From Pseudomonadota bacterium (GTDB lineage: Bacteria; Desulfobacterota; Desulfobacteria; Desulfobacterales; RPRI01): a DNA stretch of 64,000 bases. The stretch covers positions 1 to 64,000 of the forward strand of contig JAHITX010000023.1 of the NCBI GenBank assembly GCA_018817425.1, read 5' to 3'. Below, piece after piece: positions 8,155-17,544 of the stretch. The notes under the pieces are model-generated. The model saw nothing but the letters and a program-made list of their open reading frames with translations, was not told the origin of the DNA and ran no database searches. Position numbers and translations under genes: made by a program. Within the stretch, counting starts at the first letter, position 1. Each line of letters begins with the position of its first letter.

Positions 8155-8964
8155 CTATACCGCTGAAAGCATCTGCGTTTCGGCAATTGCCATGAACCCA
8201 TTGTCAATCTGCAAGTCCATGCCATTGATAAAGCTTGCCATATTGCTATTCAGAAAAACCAGGGGGTGCCCCATCTCTTCTGCTGTGGCATACCGGCCGA
8301 TCGCGTAGCTCTTTATCATTTCTTCCCCGTGAGCGGCAATAAAGGCCGATAGTAATGGAGTTGCTGTTGAAGCAGGGCTCAGGCTGTTGATACGGATTCC
8401 TTTTTCTATCAATTCGCCCGCTTTCATCCTCACATAGGCGTTGATACACTCTTTCGATACGGTATATCCTCCACCAGGAATTGCTGCGAGTCTGGCAGGA
8501 TCAGCTTTTAGCCAAGCCTGCGCTTCATCAAAGCCGGGTGTGGCCAACAATTCACGGTATTTCGACAGATTCGCCCGCCAATTTGCGCCACCCAGTGACG
8601 AAATGATTGCAATCGCGCCTCCAGCCTCCAGCCTCGGCAGAAGGCTTTCTATGAGATGCCGGTGTCCTACAAAGTTTACCATGACAGTATCCAGGTCAGA
8701 AAATGGAGGACCCGGCAAGCCGGCGCAGCAAAAGATGCTATCCACTTTCCTGGGAAGCTGTTGCAATGCCTCGTCAATTGATGCTTTCTTTCCAAGATCC
8801 ACGGGAATGTACTTTTTCGTTTTGACCGGTACTTCTTTGACATCAAGAGCATAGATCTCCGCCCCCAGCTCCAGCAACATCTCGGTAGCTGCCAACCCCA
8901 TTCCGGAGGCAGCGCCGTCGATCACCACTTGTTTTCCTTTATAGCCCCAGTAGCTTTCTTTCAT
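8155..8964 (-). CDS. SDR-family dehydrogenase resembling 3-alpha-hydroxysteroid dehydrogenase (SDR2)
   Basis: The 269-residue protein has an NAD(P)-binding loop DGAASGMG near the N-terminus, a CCAG block, catalytic Ser in ISSLGG and an intact Y-TVS-K motif. It also has the long insertion between Ser and Tyr (about 45 residues, rich in Ala and Leu) seen in bacterial 3-alpha-hydroxysteroid dehydrogenase/carbonyl reductase proteins, and an N-terminus that passes directly into the Rossmann loop. This suggests oxidation of a secondary alcohol on a ring or a large hydrophobic molecule; steroid specificity is not shown. AAAGGATA precedes the start, and the gene is 45 bases downstream of the aldehyde oxidoreductase gene. 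Confidence 0.8.
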   Translation of the reverse strand: MKESYWGYKGKQVVIDGAASGMGLAATEMLLELGAEIYALDVKEVPVKTKKYIPVDLGKKASIDEALQQLPRKVDSIFCCAGLPGPPFSDLDTVMVNFVGHRHLIESLLPRLEAGGAIAIISSLGGANWRANLSKYRELLATPGFDEAQAWLKADPARLAAIPGGGYTVSKECINAYVRMKAGELIEKGIRINSLSPASTATPLLSAFIAAHGEEMIKSYAIGRYATAEEMGHPLVFLNSNMASFINGMDLQIDNGFMAIAETQMLSAV

Positions 8965-9009
8965 ATTAAATATCCTTTGAATTTAGGTTGATTGTTGTTT
9001 AACGCATAG

Positions 9010-10866
9010 TCATGCATATAGATCCCGCGCAACGTCATCCATACCCTCCATAGCCTCCAGCGCGCTTTGCTCAGGTTTTCCGGTTTCACGATTCCAACCC
9101 AGTGCCGCAAAGAACTTTTCTCCCATCATCTTATGGTCAACTGCTACACCGGCGGTGGGCCCTTCTTTCAAAGGCGGCTCTCCCACAATTCGGGCAGGCA
9201 TTTGAATGCCTGCAGGTACCAGACCCTCACGCAGGTTAAAGGCATGCCTCATAGTCAAAATGCGCAGACCGGTTTGGTACATGTCCTGATCGCTAAAGGG
9301 CATTCCGGTGATAGCCGCTATATAAGACGGCAGAGAGCCGAATGGAGATGCAAACATAAAGAACATGCAGAAACCTGAAGCATTGAGTACCTCCATATAA
9401 CAAGTGCCTCCCACGTCAGCTTGACCAAAAGAAGGATCGGAAGGCGGAATCCCTGACAATCCGCCACCACCTTTACAATGGCGACCCGGTGTCGGATCGT
9501 ATTGGAAGGTCCGGGCCACAACAGGCTGTAGTCTGGGATCGTGCATGCCGGGCTCTATACCTGAAAAAGTTATAAGGTACTCGGTCCCCTTGCCACAGAT
9601 TTTAGCAGCGCCTGCCGACCCACGGGCCAGTACTTTACCGCATCCATCCTGATCGGCGATCTTTTGTGTGATTTCCACCACGGCCTCGGCGTTTCCCCAT
9701 CTTAAATCAATGCCGTCCAGGTCCTCTTTGGTGAGCACCCCATTCTCATAGCATTCCATTGCCCAGGCTATGGTAGAACCAGCCGATATAGTATCCAGGC
9801 CGTACCGATTGCAAATTTCATTGCACTTAAGGATTGCTTCCACATCGTCAACCAAAAGAAGCGTGCCAAAGGCGGCTGCTGTTTCGTATTCCGGCCGTTC
9901 GGTCTCTCCCAAAGGCCACTTGCCCGAATCCACACGATATACTGCCCCACACTTGAGCGGGCAATTTGCGCAGCCATATTTGGCAGTCTTATACTTGGTG
10001 TCAAACGACTGCGAACCGATTTTCTGCGCCTTCTCCTCTCCGAAATCAACAATACCGACACCTGCCCAGTTTTTCACCGGCGAGTCCCCGGACAGGGCTG
10101 AAGCCGTGGTAGTCGCTCCTGTACCCAGCGTCTTGAAACCGGTCACATACCAGCCAATAGGATCATCAGGAGGATTTTTTATAATCGCCATGCAGGCCTT
10201 GTTCAGTTCATTTACTTTTGCCCGATCAGACACCGGAATCTTACCGGTCCCACGGACGGCGATGGCTTTAAGATTCTTTGATCCCATCACGGCACCAGCA
10301 CCGCCACGGGCCGCAGCTCTGTGCCCGTCGTTTATAATACAGGATATCAGCGACAGCTTTTCACCCGCAAGCCCGATAACTGCTGCCCGCAGCTTGCTCT
10401 CGCCCGTCTCCTTTTCAAGAGCCTTTTGGGTATCTTTAGAATCGAGACCCCAGAGGCGACTTGCGTCGCGGAGTTTGGCCTGTCCATCTTTAATCCACAG
10501 GTATACCGGTATTTGAGATATTCCTGAGATAAACACAGCATCATAACCGGCCTTCTTTAACTCCGGACCAAAGTAACCGCCGGAGTTGGCGTCATTAAAG
10601 CCGCCGGTAACCGGCGATTTACATACAACTGTGTAGCGTCCTCCTAGGACCGCCCCAGTCCCGGTCACAGGACCGGTTACGAATCCCAGAATGTTATCCG
10701 GGCCCAAAGGATCGGTACGGGGTTTCATCCTGTCATATAAAACCCTGGCACCGATTCCATATCCCCCAAAGAAATACATAGCAAGGTGATCGTCAAGTAT
10801 CTCTTCGGTGATGGTGCCTGCGGTTAGATCGACAAAGAGAATTTTGCCTACATATCCACTAAACAT
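9010..10866 (-). CDS. Aldehyde:ferredoxin oxidoreductase family protein (AOR1)
   Basis: The 618-residue tungstopterin enzyme oxidises aldehydes to acids with ferredoxin, or works in reverse. It has the usual order: N-terminal GYVGKILFVDL, pterin-binding blocks KSPVTGGF and RGGAGAVMGSKNLKAIA (about 187-204), and the cluster motif C299-x2-C302-x3-C306 with a later Cys in ASGFCM. The start at MFSGYVGK is preceded by TAGGAGG; a longer frame upstream has no family similarity and overlaps the YCF48 gene. It lies between transport genes (71 bases after YCF48) and an SDR, consistent with oxidising an alcohol to an acid in two steps. It is only distantly similar to AOR2 (21677-23557). Confidence 0.9.
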   Translation of the reverse strand: MFSGYVGKILFVDLTAGTITEEILDDHLAMYFFGGYGIGARVLYDRMKPRTDPLGPDNILGFVTGPVTGTGAVLGGRYTVVCKSPVTGGFNDANSGGYFGPELKKAGYDAVFISGISQIPVYLWIKDGQAKLRDASRLWGLDSKDTQKALEKETGESKLRAAVIGLAGEKLSLISCIINDGHRAAARGGAGAVMGSKNLKAIAVRGTGKIPVSDRAKVNELNKACMAIIKNPPDDPIGWYVTGFKTLGTGATTTASALSGDSPVKNWAGVGIVDFGEEKAQKIGSQSFDTKYKTAKYGCANCPLKCGAVYRVDSGKWPLGETERPEYETAAAFGTLLLVDDVEAILKCNEICNRYGLDTISAGSTIAWAMECYENGVLTKEDLDGIDLRWGNAEAVVEITQKIADQDGCGKVLARGSAGAAKICGKGTEYLITFSGIEPGMHDPRLQPVVARTFQYDPTPGRHCKGGGGLSGIPPSDPSFGQADVGGTCYMEVLNASGFCMFFMFASPFGSLPSYIAAITGMPFSDQDMYQTGLRILTMRHAFNLREGLVPAGIQMPARIVGEPPLKEGPTAGVAVDHKMMGEKFFAALGWNRETGKPEQSALEAMEGMDDVARDLYA

Positions 10867-10937
10867 AAGGGTACCTCCTATTTTCTGGCATATAAAAGTA
10901 CAAAAACTTACTTTTTCTACAAAAGCGATACCGGGAC

Positions 10938-11948
10938 TTATTTTGCCTGAGATCCGACAACCGGTATAGCACCCATAACTTTTATCTGGTTGCCCTCTGT
11001 TATAATAGCCGCAGAACGTGTGCCCACAATAAAACCTCTGTTGCCGCCAAGAAGAGCAGTGCCGGAAAACCAATTAAGTTTTACCTCCAATGGCACGGGA
11101 ATGGAGCTCCAGGTCTTGCCGCTATCGTTGGTTGTGACAATCGTACCACGATCTCCGGCAGCGATTCCGTAATTCTCGCCCAATTTAACATCATAAAGGG
11201 CCTGCCCCTCTGTCGATTCGCCGGTATTGGCTTTAATAGGCTGCCAGGTATGACCTCCGTCATCTGTTATCAGCATGATGCTGCTCAAACCAACGGCTAC
11301 CCCGTGCTGCTTTGAAGAAAAGGATATCCCAAAAAGGGTCGTTTCCGTGCCTGACTTTTGGGGAGACCAGTTCTTACCACCGTCTTCCGTATGCAGTATC
11401 GACCCGAATTCCCCGGCCATCCAGCCTTCCTCTTCCCCCTTAAAATCGATAGCGTATATGATAACATCCTCCGGGTAGCTCCTGTCCTCCCAGGTCTTGC
11501 CGCTGTCTTCCGTATAGAAAACAGCTCCCCAATCCCCTGATGCCCAGCACTTTTGAGGGCTTACGGCCTTAACCGCAAGCAGTTGCTTTCTTTTGGGAGC
11601 CTTCTGCTCCTCCCAGGTTTTGCCGCCATCAACAGTATGAAATATTGTCCCGGATTTCCCTACAACCCAGCCTGTTTTGGAATCGCAGAAAGAAATGGAC
11701 AAAAGAAGAATTTCCGTTGCTATGGTTTGCCTTTCCCAGTTCATTCCTCCATCTGTAGTATGATACACAGAGCCCCTGGCGCCTGCGGCCCATCCTTCCT
11801 TGTCACCGATAAAACATACTGAATAAAGGTGATCGCCATAGACTTGCTTTTCTTCCGCAGCATAAACCGAACTGCCGGTGAGAACCAGCAACACTGATAA
11901 AAATACTAATATAACAAAAGGGATTCTTTTCTGTTTCATCTTTTTCAT
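10938..11948 (-). CDS. YCF48/BNR-repeat beta-propeller protein, exported
   Basis: The start chosen is MKKMKQKR, with GAGGGTGGCG upstream. A hydrophobic signal segment follows and is cleaved near VYAAEE. The rest is about six copies of a repeat of the form GW-AG--G-I--T-DGG--W, the YCF48/HCF136 type of propeller. Such proteins act as assembly or scaffolding factors at membranes. In proteobacterial hydrophobic-compound clusters they are encoded beside RND/MMPL transporters together with DUF1302 and DUF1329, as here (27 bases after the MMPL stop). A role in holding the envelope transport complex together is inferred. Confidence 0.8.
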   Translation of the reverse strand: MKKMKQKRIPFVILVFLSVLLVLTGSSVYAAEEKQVYGDHLYSVCFIGDKEGWAAGARGSVYHTTDGGMNWERQTIATEILLLSISFCDSKTGWVVGKSGTIFHTVDGGKTWEEQKAPKRKQLLAVKAVSPQKCWASGDWGAVFYTEDSGKTWEDRSYPEDVIIYAIDFKGEEEGWMAGEFGSILHTEDGGKNWSPQKSGTETTLFGISFSSKQHGVAVGLSSIMLITDDGGHTWQPIKANTGESTEGQALYDVKLGENYGIAAGDRGTIVTTNDSGKTWSSIPVPLEVKLNWFSGTALLGGNRGFIVGTRSAAIITEGNQIKVMGAIPVVGSQAK

Positions 11949-11975
11949 CGCCACCCTCTTCATGATTATTTTATT

Positions 11976-14387
11976 CTAAGCTCTGTATTTATGTAAAATC
12001 TTTTCCGGACCTATGATGGAAACCAACGCAGGCAAAACCGTGAGAGCCCCCACCATGTTGGCAACCAGAAGAAAGGCCAGCAACATTGCCATTTCCGCCT
12101 GAAATTTGAAGCTGGCAAAAACAAAAAATATGACCGATACAACCAGTGTGGTGGAAGTAAAGATGATGGCTTTTCCCGTTGTTGTAATAGCCATATAGCG
12201 GGCCTTCCTGTAGTCGCCGTTGCTGAACTGATATTCTTCCGCCAGCCGGCTTAAGATATAAATGCCGTAGTCTACACCTATGCCTACACCCACCGATGCC
12301 ACCGGCAGCGAATTGATATTCAAATCAATTCCCATCGTCAGCATCAAAAGATCGCTCAACACCTGTGAAACCAAAAGCGGTATAAAAAGCACTACCGCCC
12401 CCCACCAGGTTCTGTAAGCAATTGTGCAGAACAGGAAAGTGGCGCCAAATATAAGGCCCATGTTAATCCAGTAGGACCATTCCACCTCCTCATTTACGGC
12501 AGCAAGAATTCCCAGGATGCCGCCCGCCAGATGGAAGGTCACCTGCTTGGCCGGATTATTCCTGATATATTCTTTAAGAGACGCAAGGGCATTTTTTAGT
12601 GACGTATTGTTATAATCACGGAAGTAAAGTGTTACCGTAGCATTGGTATTTTCTTCGGCTACGTAACGGTCCATCTCGCTGCCGCTTGTAGACCCGGCTA
12701 TCAAACGCAATACCTGTTCCACATCCCCCGATTTTTCAGGCAACATAGCCCACTTGGGATTTCCTTCGTGAAACATCCTGAAAACAGTTTTAATCATGTC
12801 GCTGATGGTAACTGCACCTCCAACGGAGGGTATGTGATTGGTGGCGTATCTTCCCATATCATCGATGAGTCTTACTGTTTCTTCATCTGCGATCGCTCCT
12901 TCCTTTTTGCCTTCGGCGACAACAATAAGCTGGCTGGAGCCGATAAATTCCTTATTTATAAGATCGCCTGCAATATTATAGGGATGATCATCATACAAGA
13001 TAGCCTTGCCGGCGCTAGTATCACCTACCTTAAGATACTTTTGTGTAACATAACCGCCTCCAAAGATAATTAAAATAACCAGTGCCAGGACAATCCATTT
13101 TCTGCTTCCCTGGGACAGAGCGATCAGCAATTCACCCAACTTCACATAAATTTTATCACCGGGACGAGTTGTGATACTTTTAATTTTTTCTCTGGCCTCA
13201 TCTATACTCAGACCTGCCAGCTGACCTTTCTTTAAATGTTTTGCCCGCGGCGGAGGTAAAAGCGAAACCAGCACGGGGTGCATGACAATTGAGCTGACAT
13301 AGATAGAGATGATCCAGAAACTACCGTAGATGGCCAGATTACGCATAAGCGGGATACTGGCCACGGCGATGGTTAATACCCCCAGGCCATCAGTGATCAG
13401 TCCCAAAATGCCGGGCTTGTATAAATAGCCGTAGGCGTTGATAATAGCTTCCTTCTGTTCCCCAACGGCAGCATATTCCTCATGGTACCGTTCCATGGAC
13501 TGGACGGAATGGCTCAAGGCCCTGGCTGATAAAAGCAGTGGCACCACCAATACCAGAGGGTCAACACTTATATTCAGGGCAGAGGCAAACCCCAGGCCCC
13601 ATAAAGCGCTAACCAGTGCTGAAATCATGGGAATAAAAACCCCCATAAAACTTCTAAAATACCACCAGAGCAAAATAAGCATAACTACCCCGGTTACTAT
13701 GAAAACATTGTATAGCTGGGGGGTATAGTGAGCTATCCATGCATAAAGCATTGGGTAACCGGTAATGTAAAGGGTGTTGTTATCATCGTCTGCTTCCGAC
13801 TTGATCTTCTTTATTTCCTTGAAAAGATTACCAAGATCCAGACCCTCTTCCCAAAACCCTGCGGATATCAAAGCTGCTTTATCATCGAGGGAGACATACA
13901 TACCACGCACCCCCTCGTTGCTATAGACCTTTTCCTTTAAAATTTTCATTTCCTCCGGAGTCTCTAACACACCTTTTACTATGGGCTCGATATTGATTCC
14001 CCCGGCACCTACGCCGTAGTTCTTGAGCCTAGGATGAGTCAGTGAGATAATCTGCAGATTATCCACCCCTTTGACTGCCATGATTTGTTTGGTGATCCGG
14101 TCCACCTTTTTAATAGTTTCAACATTGTAGATGTCACCGTTTTTCACCACTAATGCCAAGGTCATTACATTCGCCGTACCGAACATGCTGCGATATTGCT
14201 TATAAAGCTGGATATACTCATGTTTTGGAGGATAGAGATCAAAAAAATCAGTGTGGACTCTTAGGCTGAAGCACTTGTAACCGAAAAACAGGGTTCCTAA
14301 AACAATCAGCGTCAGCATCAGGATAGGACGACCTACATGAAATTCGACCAACTTTAACCAAATTGTCTTTTTATGTTCGCTTGTCAT
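11976..14387 (-). CDS. MMPL/RND-superfamily membrane transporter
   Basis: The 803-residue protein has one N-terminal membrane helix (about 25-45), a periplasmic loop to about 210, a bundle of helices (about 215-390), a second single helix, a second periplasmic loop and a final helix bundle, which is the duplicated RND plan. PxVVPLLLSARALSHSVQ and GVGIGVDYGIYILSRL are the conserved charged/glycine helices typical of MMPL and Patched-like carriers. It has no partner membrane-fusion protein; DUF1302, DUF1329 and YCF48 are its neighbours instead. Members of this branch move lipids or other hydrophobic molecules. Start at ATG 14387 with GAGGAGT upstream. Direction of transport cannot be told from sequence. 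Confidence 0.85.
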   Translation of the reverse strand: MTSEHKKTIWLKLVEFHVGRPILMLTLIVLGTLFFGYKCFSLRVHTDFFDLYPPKHEYIQLYKQYRSMFGTANVMTLALVVKNGDIYNVETIKKVDRITKQIMAVKGVDNLQIISLTHPRLKNYGVGAGGINIEPIVKGVLETPEEMKILKEKVYSNEGVRGMYVSLDDKAALISAGFWEEGLDLGNLFKEIKKIKSEADDDNNTLYITGYPMLYAWIAHYTPQLYNVFIVTGVVMLILLWWYFRSFMGVFIPMISALVSALWGLGFASALNISVDPLVLVVPLLLSARALSHSVQSMERYHEEYAAVGEQKEAIINAYGYLYKPGILGLITDGLGVLTIAVASIPLMRNLAIYGSFWIISIYVSSIVMHPVLVSLLPPPRAKHLKKGQLAGLSIDEAREKIKSITTRPGDKIYVKLGELLIALSQGSRKWIVLALVILIIFGGGYVTQKYLKVGDTSAGKAILYDDHPYNIAGDLINKEFIGSSQLIVVAEGKKEGAIADEETVRLIDDMGRYATNHIPSVGGAVTISDMIKTVFRMFHEGNPKWAMLPEKSGDVEQVLRLIAGSTSGSEMDRYVAEENTNATVTLYFRDYNNTSLKNALASLKEYIRNNPAKQVTFHLAGGILGILAAVNEEVEWSYWINMGLIFGATFLFCTIAYRTWWGAVVLFIPLLVSQVLSDLLMLTMGIDLNINSLPVASVGVGIGVDYGIYILSRLAEEYQFSNGDYRKARYMAITTTGKAIIFTSTTLVVSVIFFVFASFKFQAEMAMLLAFLLVANMVGALTVLPALVSIIGPEKILHKYRA

Positions 14388-14409
14388 CAATTACTCCTCA
14401 CATACTCCT

Positions 14410-14426
14410 CACAATTTTAAATTGTG
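14410..14426. promoter_or_regulatory. 17-base palindrome upstream of the MMPL gene
   Basis: CACAATTT-T-AAATTGTG is a perfect inverted repeat 23 bases upstream of the MMPL start codon. It could be an operator or an RNA hairpin affecting translation; nothing shows which. Confidence 0.3.
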
Positions 14427-14517
14427 TCTTCAACTTTAATGTTCTCAAATAGAGCCAAGCCCTTTAAGTGCCTCGCATTAACGGGAAAAAATGTTTTGTA
14501 ATTATTGTTCATCGTTT

Positions 14518-14568
14518 GGGGACTAATTCCATATATTTTATAGCCTTGAAACAATGAAATCAGTCCCC
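14518..14568. promoter_or_regulatory. Long stem-loop between the DUF1329 and MMPL genes
   Basis: GGGGACTAATT (14518-14528) pairs with AATCAGTCCCC (14558-14568) with one mismatch, separated by an AT-rich loop. It lies inside the 239-base gap in the minus-strand run. It has no T tract, so processing or attenuation is more likely than a simple terminator (inference). Confidence 0.35.
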
Positions 14569-14626
14569 GCAAAAAATCGCCCCATATTAATCCTATCCTA
14601 AAAGCATCAGGGCATTAACCTGCCAT

Positions 14627-15952
14627 TTATTTGGATAGGGCCATTAAATTACTTTTCGTATAAAAAGACATCGGCATCCTGGAAAGAGGCAAATACATCG
14701 CGAATTTATCGCCCGGCGCATTAGGGTGAACAGTTACTGTGGCATGGCGGGCCTTTTCATCAATTTGTGTCTGGTCATTCATTACCCCTGCGTTATTATC
14801 ACCATCCGGGGCTTCGTTATAGTCTCCCATATTAAATGTCCACGAGCGGAATTCCCCGGCTTTGGTATCTATTTCCTTCATCCAGATCTCATTGGTTTCC
14901 TTATCCACCCAATTCCTGTGCAACCCCCAGGCATAATAAGGATCTCTTGGCATCTGCTCAATAACCCAGCACTTTCTGGGAACCCAGATTGCGCTGGTAA
15001 CCGCCCACTTGACGCCAGTCCAGCCGGGAGTGTCATAACCATATTTATTCGTAGTTGCGTGCAGGAAAAGCGTTCCATCAGGATCTTTCTTGGCCATGGT
15101 CTTATCAGGGCCGGCAAAAGGAACAAGAATCGTCTGCTCACCCGCAAGTTTCCATGTCATCGTTCTGTTCTTCCCGCCCCACAAGAAAGTCAGGTCCTGC
15201 CATCCATCTGATCCCATCCAGGGGTCGGACCTGCTCACTCCTGAGGTTTGCCGAATCCGCCGGATGACAGGTACATATGACATCTGAACCATATCGCGTT
15301 TATCCATATAATCCCAGTCCAGCTGATTGGTGTTTCGCATACTGTAAGGTTCTTTGATTATGCCGAATTCAGCGTAAGACCAATGCTCAGGATTTTCGCT
15401 CTCCGGCACCGCCTGCCACGTCGGCCGCCCCTGTATGCCCATAAGACGTGAATCTGACAGTATATAGCGATGGATGCCCTTTTCGTTATTTACCCATTGA
15501 ATGCGTTGCTGATAATGAAACCCTCCTATCCTGCCTTTATTAAAATAGACGTTCCACATGATCTTGTCAGCAACCTTGGGATCCTTTGAATCAATATTGG
15601 GAAAAGGAAATCCATAAATATGATACAAAGGAATCTCACCTGTTTTATCAACTAAATCACCCTCGGCGTTTATTTGAAATTTCCCGGCGTTTTTCTGACC
15701 CGCCTCCAAAAACGTATTCCAGTGCTTATACTCAAAGTTCAGTTTCCCGGTGGTGAGAATGTAGTCGCCCCTTTCTACAGCCCGGTAAAGGGCAGGCATG
15801 AGTATGTCCTCATATTGCGAGACGTTGCTTTTATCTATTGTCTTGGCAATTTCCCCGGCCGCCCGGACAGGACCGGCCCCAAACAGCATAATCAACACTG
15901 CAAATAGAGACCAGATCCAACATCCTGAAAATCTTATTGTTTTAGTTCTCAC
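14627..15952 (-). CDS. DUF1329 family envelope protein (copy 2)
   Basis: The 441-residue protein begins at a GTG (15952) with AAGGAGGG 4 bases upstream, the same arrangement as the partial copy at 1-147. A longer in-frame ATG start would overlap the DUF1302 stop and add non-homologous residues. It has a signal peptide to about residue 31 (PVRA-AGE), then a soluble domain with many Trp and Tyr residues (for example YKHWNTFLEAG, GGFHYQQRIQWVN, DLTFLWGGKNR). DUF1329 folds have been likened to lipoprotein carriers such as LolB, which fits periplasmic carriage of a hydrophobic substrate between the DUF1302 barrel and the MMPL protein (inference). 65 bases after DUF1302. Confidence 0.85.
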   Translation of the reverse strand: MRTKTIRFSGCWIWSLFAVLIMLFGAGPVRAAGEIAKTIDKSNVSQYEDILMPALYRAVERGDYILTTGKLNFEYKHWNTFLEAGQKNAGKFQINAEGDLVDKTGEIPLYHIYGFPFPNIDSKDPKVADKIMWNVYFNKGRIGGFHYQQRIQWVNNEKGIHRYILSDSRLMGIQGRPTWQAVPESENPEHWSYAEFGIIKEPYSMRNTNQLDWDYMDKRDMVQMSYVPVIRRIRQTSGVSRSDPWMGSDGWQDLTFLWGGKNRTMTWKLAGEQTILVPFAGPDKTMAKKDPDGTLFLHATTNKYGYDTPGWTGVKWAVTSAIWVPRKCWVIEQMPRDPYYAWGLHRNWVDKETNEIWMKEIDTKAGEFRSWTFNMGDYNEAPDGDNNAGVMNDQTQIDEKARHATVTVHPNAPGDKFAMYLPLSRMPMSFYTKSNLMALSK

Positions 15953-16017
15953 TTTTCCCTCCTTATAGCTATCGTAAGAATTAAATAAGCCGCTTGTTAT
16001 TTTCTTCCTGCTCATGC

Positions 16018-17544
16018 TCACCATTCGTAACCCATTTTTAAAGTCAACTCACTCGTACCTACAAGTCCGGCAAAGCCTGACTTGGCCGTCTTATCTCCAA
16101 AAAATGCATGTAAACCCAGATTGGCATAAAGATGAGGAGATATTTGCCAGCCTACAGTCGGATGGATGTAACCCGAGCCTCCTCCTGCCCCCGGCCTTCC
16201 GGGAGTATAGGCGGCAGCAAACACGGGAGCGATTCTACCCTGCCACCAGCTCCAACTCATGGTAAATCCAATTATGTCCATATCTCTTACCGGGCTTCCA
16301 GTTTTAGCAGCTTCAGGCGCATTTAAAGCAGACTCCCAACTGTTAATCTTCTGGTGAATCCACTCCAGGGAGAAACCAATCGGCTCATGACTGGTAATCC
16401 ATCGAACATAAACATTCTTGTCAACCGCTACCATAAACAGGGTGACCGGTTTTAAGCGAAAGTTGACCGCGTCCCCGTTAGGATAAAAATCGAATCCCGT
16501 ACCTCCTGCTATCAGGACCGGCTGAGCGTCATGCTGAGCAATCTCGCCTCTGAGGACCAGGTCCAACGGCGAGATCTGGTAGCTGAAATAAGCGCCGTAA
16601 ACGTTCTGGACCGGATGAGTGAGCAAGGCTGTAGAAAACCCATTCGTATATAATACGCCAGGATCATTGTTTACGTCCCGGTAGTAAGCCGCAGATACGC
16701 TGAGCAGCCCAATGTCCGCGGTTACCTTTGCTCCATACTCCTGTTTGTTGGTAGGCACATCCTGTCTGACATTCAATCCTTTTAGGCCGGCAAAAGGTAA
16801 TATGGAAATATAAGGCGCATTCATGCCTGCCGTCGGATTACCGGCGATACTGTCCAGTGGTGCAAATTGCGAGGGACGGATGTCCGGAACCCACAACAAA
16901 TCAAGATTCAGTCTTAAACCCCCTATAGGTGGAGCGCTGTAGTTTAACCTTGCCATCCAGAGAGGAATCGCAACGTCATCAGGGTTCTGAAAAAACAGCT
17001 GATAGGACTGATCCTTGGGACAAATAACATCCAAAAGGGTGGCGTTAGGTGAAGATTCACCCCAGGAGACAAGCTGCCTCCCAGGCCGGAAGAAAGCACT
17101 GCCCAGTGATCCACCATAAGTAAAGTCAATAAATACCTCGCGCAAATCAGACTCAAATCTGATATCTCTTAAACCATAATCAAATCTTGAAGCGCCTATA
17201 TTCTCCGTGATGTCACCATATTTGTTGGCCCGAAGATCGAATATCGAGTCATAAGCTCCCCGAAAGGTTATTTGGAACTTCTGCAACGCGAAATTACTCC
17301 ATTTTAAATCAGGGTCAATTGAAACATCGAACTTTAAGGTATTTCTCTGCTGAACTCCGTTCAGATGGTCCAGGAAACCATACTGAATACCGTTCTGATC
17401 ACGCATAACCATGTTTGATTCAAAATAACCGTGGAAACCAACTGAACTCTCCGCACTAACCCCAGTGGCAAAAAGCCCCACCATGGCTACAACAAGAAAA
17501 AAATACAACCACCTGCTTTTTCTATTTCCTCCTCTACTACTCAT
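16018..17544 (-). CDS. DUF1302 family outer-membrane protein (copy 2)
   Basis: The 508-residue protein starts at MSSRGGNRK, with AAAAGGAG upstream; a longer frame adds 17 residues without support. The signal peptide ends near TGVSA-ESS and the C-terminus is GYEW. It shares with copy 1 the blocks FHGYFESN, GVQQRNTLKFDV, SIFDLRAN, SDLRE-F-DF and FFRPGRQLVSWGE, and the same pattern of putative beta strands. It is the first gene of the long minus-strand run ending at 6192, divergent from regulator R2. The two copies differ most in surface-loop-like stretches, which could reflect different substrates. Confidence 0.85.
   Translation of the reverse strand: MSSRGGNRKSRWLYFFLVVAMVGLFATGVSAESSVGFHGYFESNMVMRDQNGIQYGFLDHLNGVQQRNTLKFDVSIDPDLKWSNFALQKFQITFRGAYDSIFDLRANKYGDITENIGASRFDYGLRDIRFESDLREVFIDFTYGGSLGSAFFRPGRQLVSWGESSPNATLLDVICPKDQSYQLFFQNPDDVAIPLWMARLNYSAPPIGGLRLNLDLLWVPDIRPSQFAPLDSIAGNPTAGMNAPYISILPFAGLKGLNVRQDVPTNKQEYGAKVTADIGLLSVSAAYYRDVNNDPGVLYTNGFSTALLTHPVQNVYGAYFSYQISPLDLVLRGEIAQHDAQPVLIAGGTGFDFYPNGDAVNFRLKPVTLFMVAVDKNVYVRWITSHEPIGFSLEWIHQKINSWESALNAPEAAKTGSPVRDMDIIGFTMSWSWWQGRIAPVFAAAYTPGRPGAGGGSGYIHPTVGWQISPHLYANLGLHAFFGDKTAKSGFAGLVGTSELTLKMGYEW

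Noticed and set aside
9770-10516. A 248-codon frame on the + strand
   Set aside because: It is antisense to the clearly coding AOR1 gene, has no domain, and is explained by codon bias of the real gene.
10867-11073. Longer start for AOR1
   Set aside because: The extension overlaps the YCF48 gene, has no family similarity, and a TAGGAGG site precedes the shorter start.
15953-16024. Longer start for DUF1329 copy 2
   Set aside because: The extension overlaps the DUF1302 stop. The GTG start is matched by copy 1 and a good ribosome-binding site.
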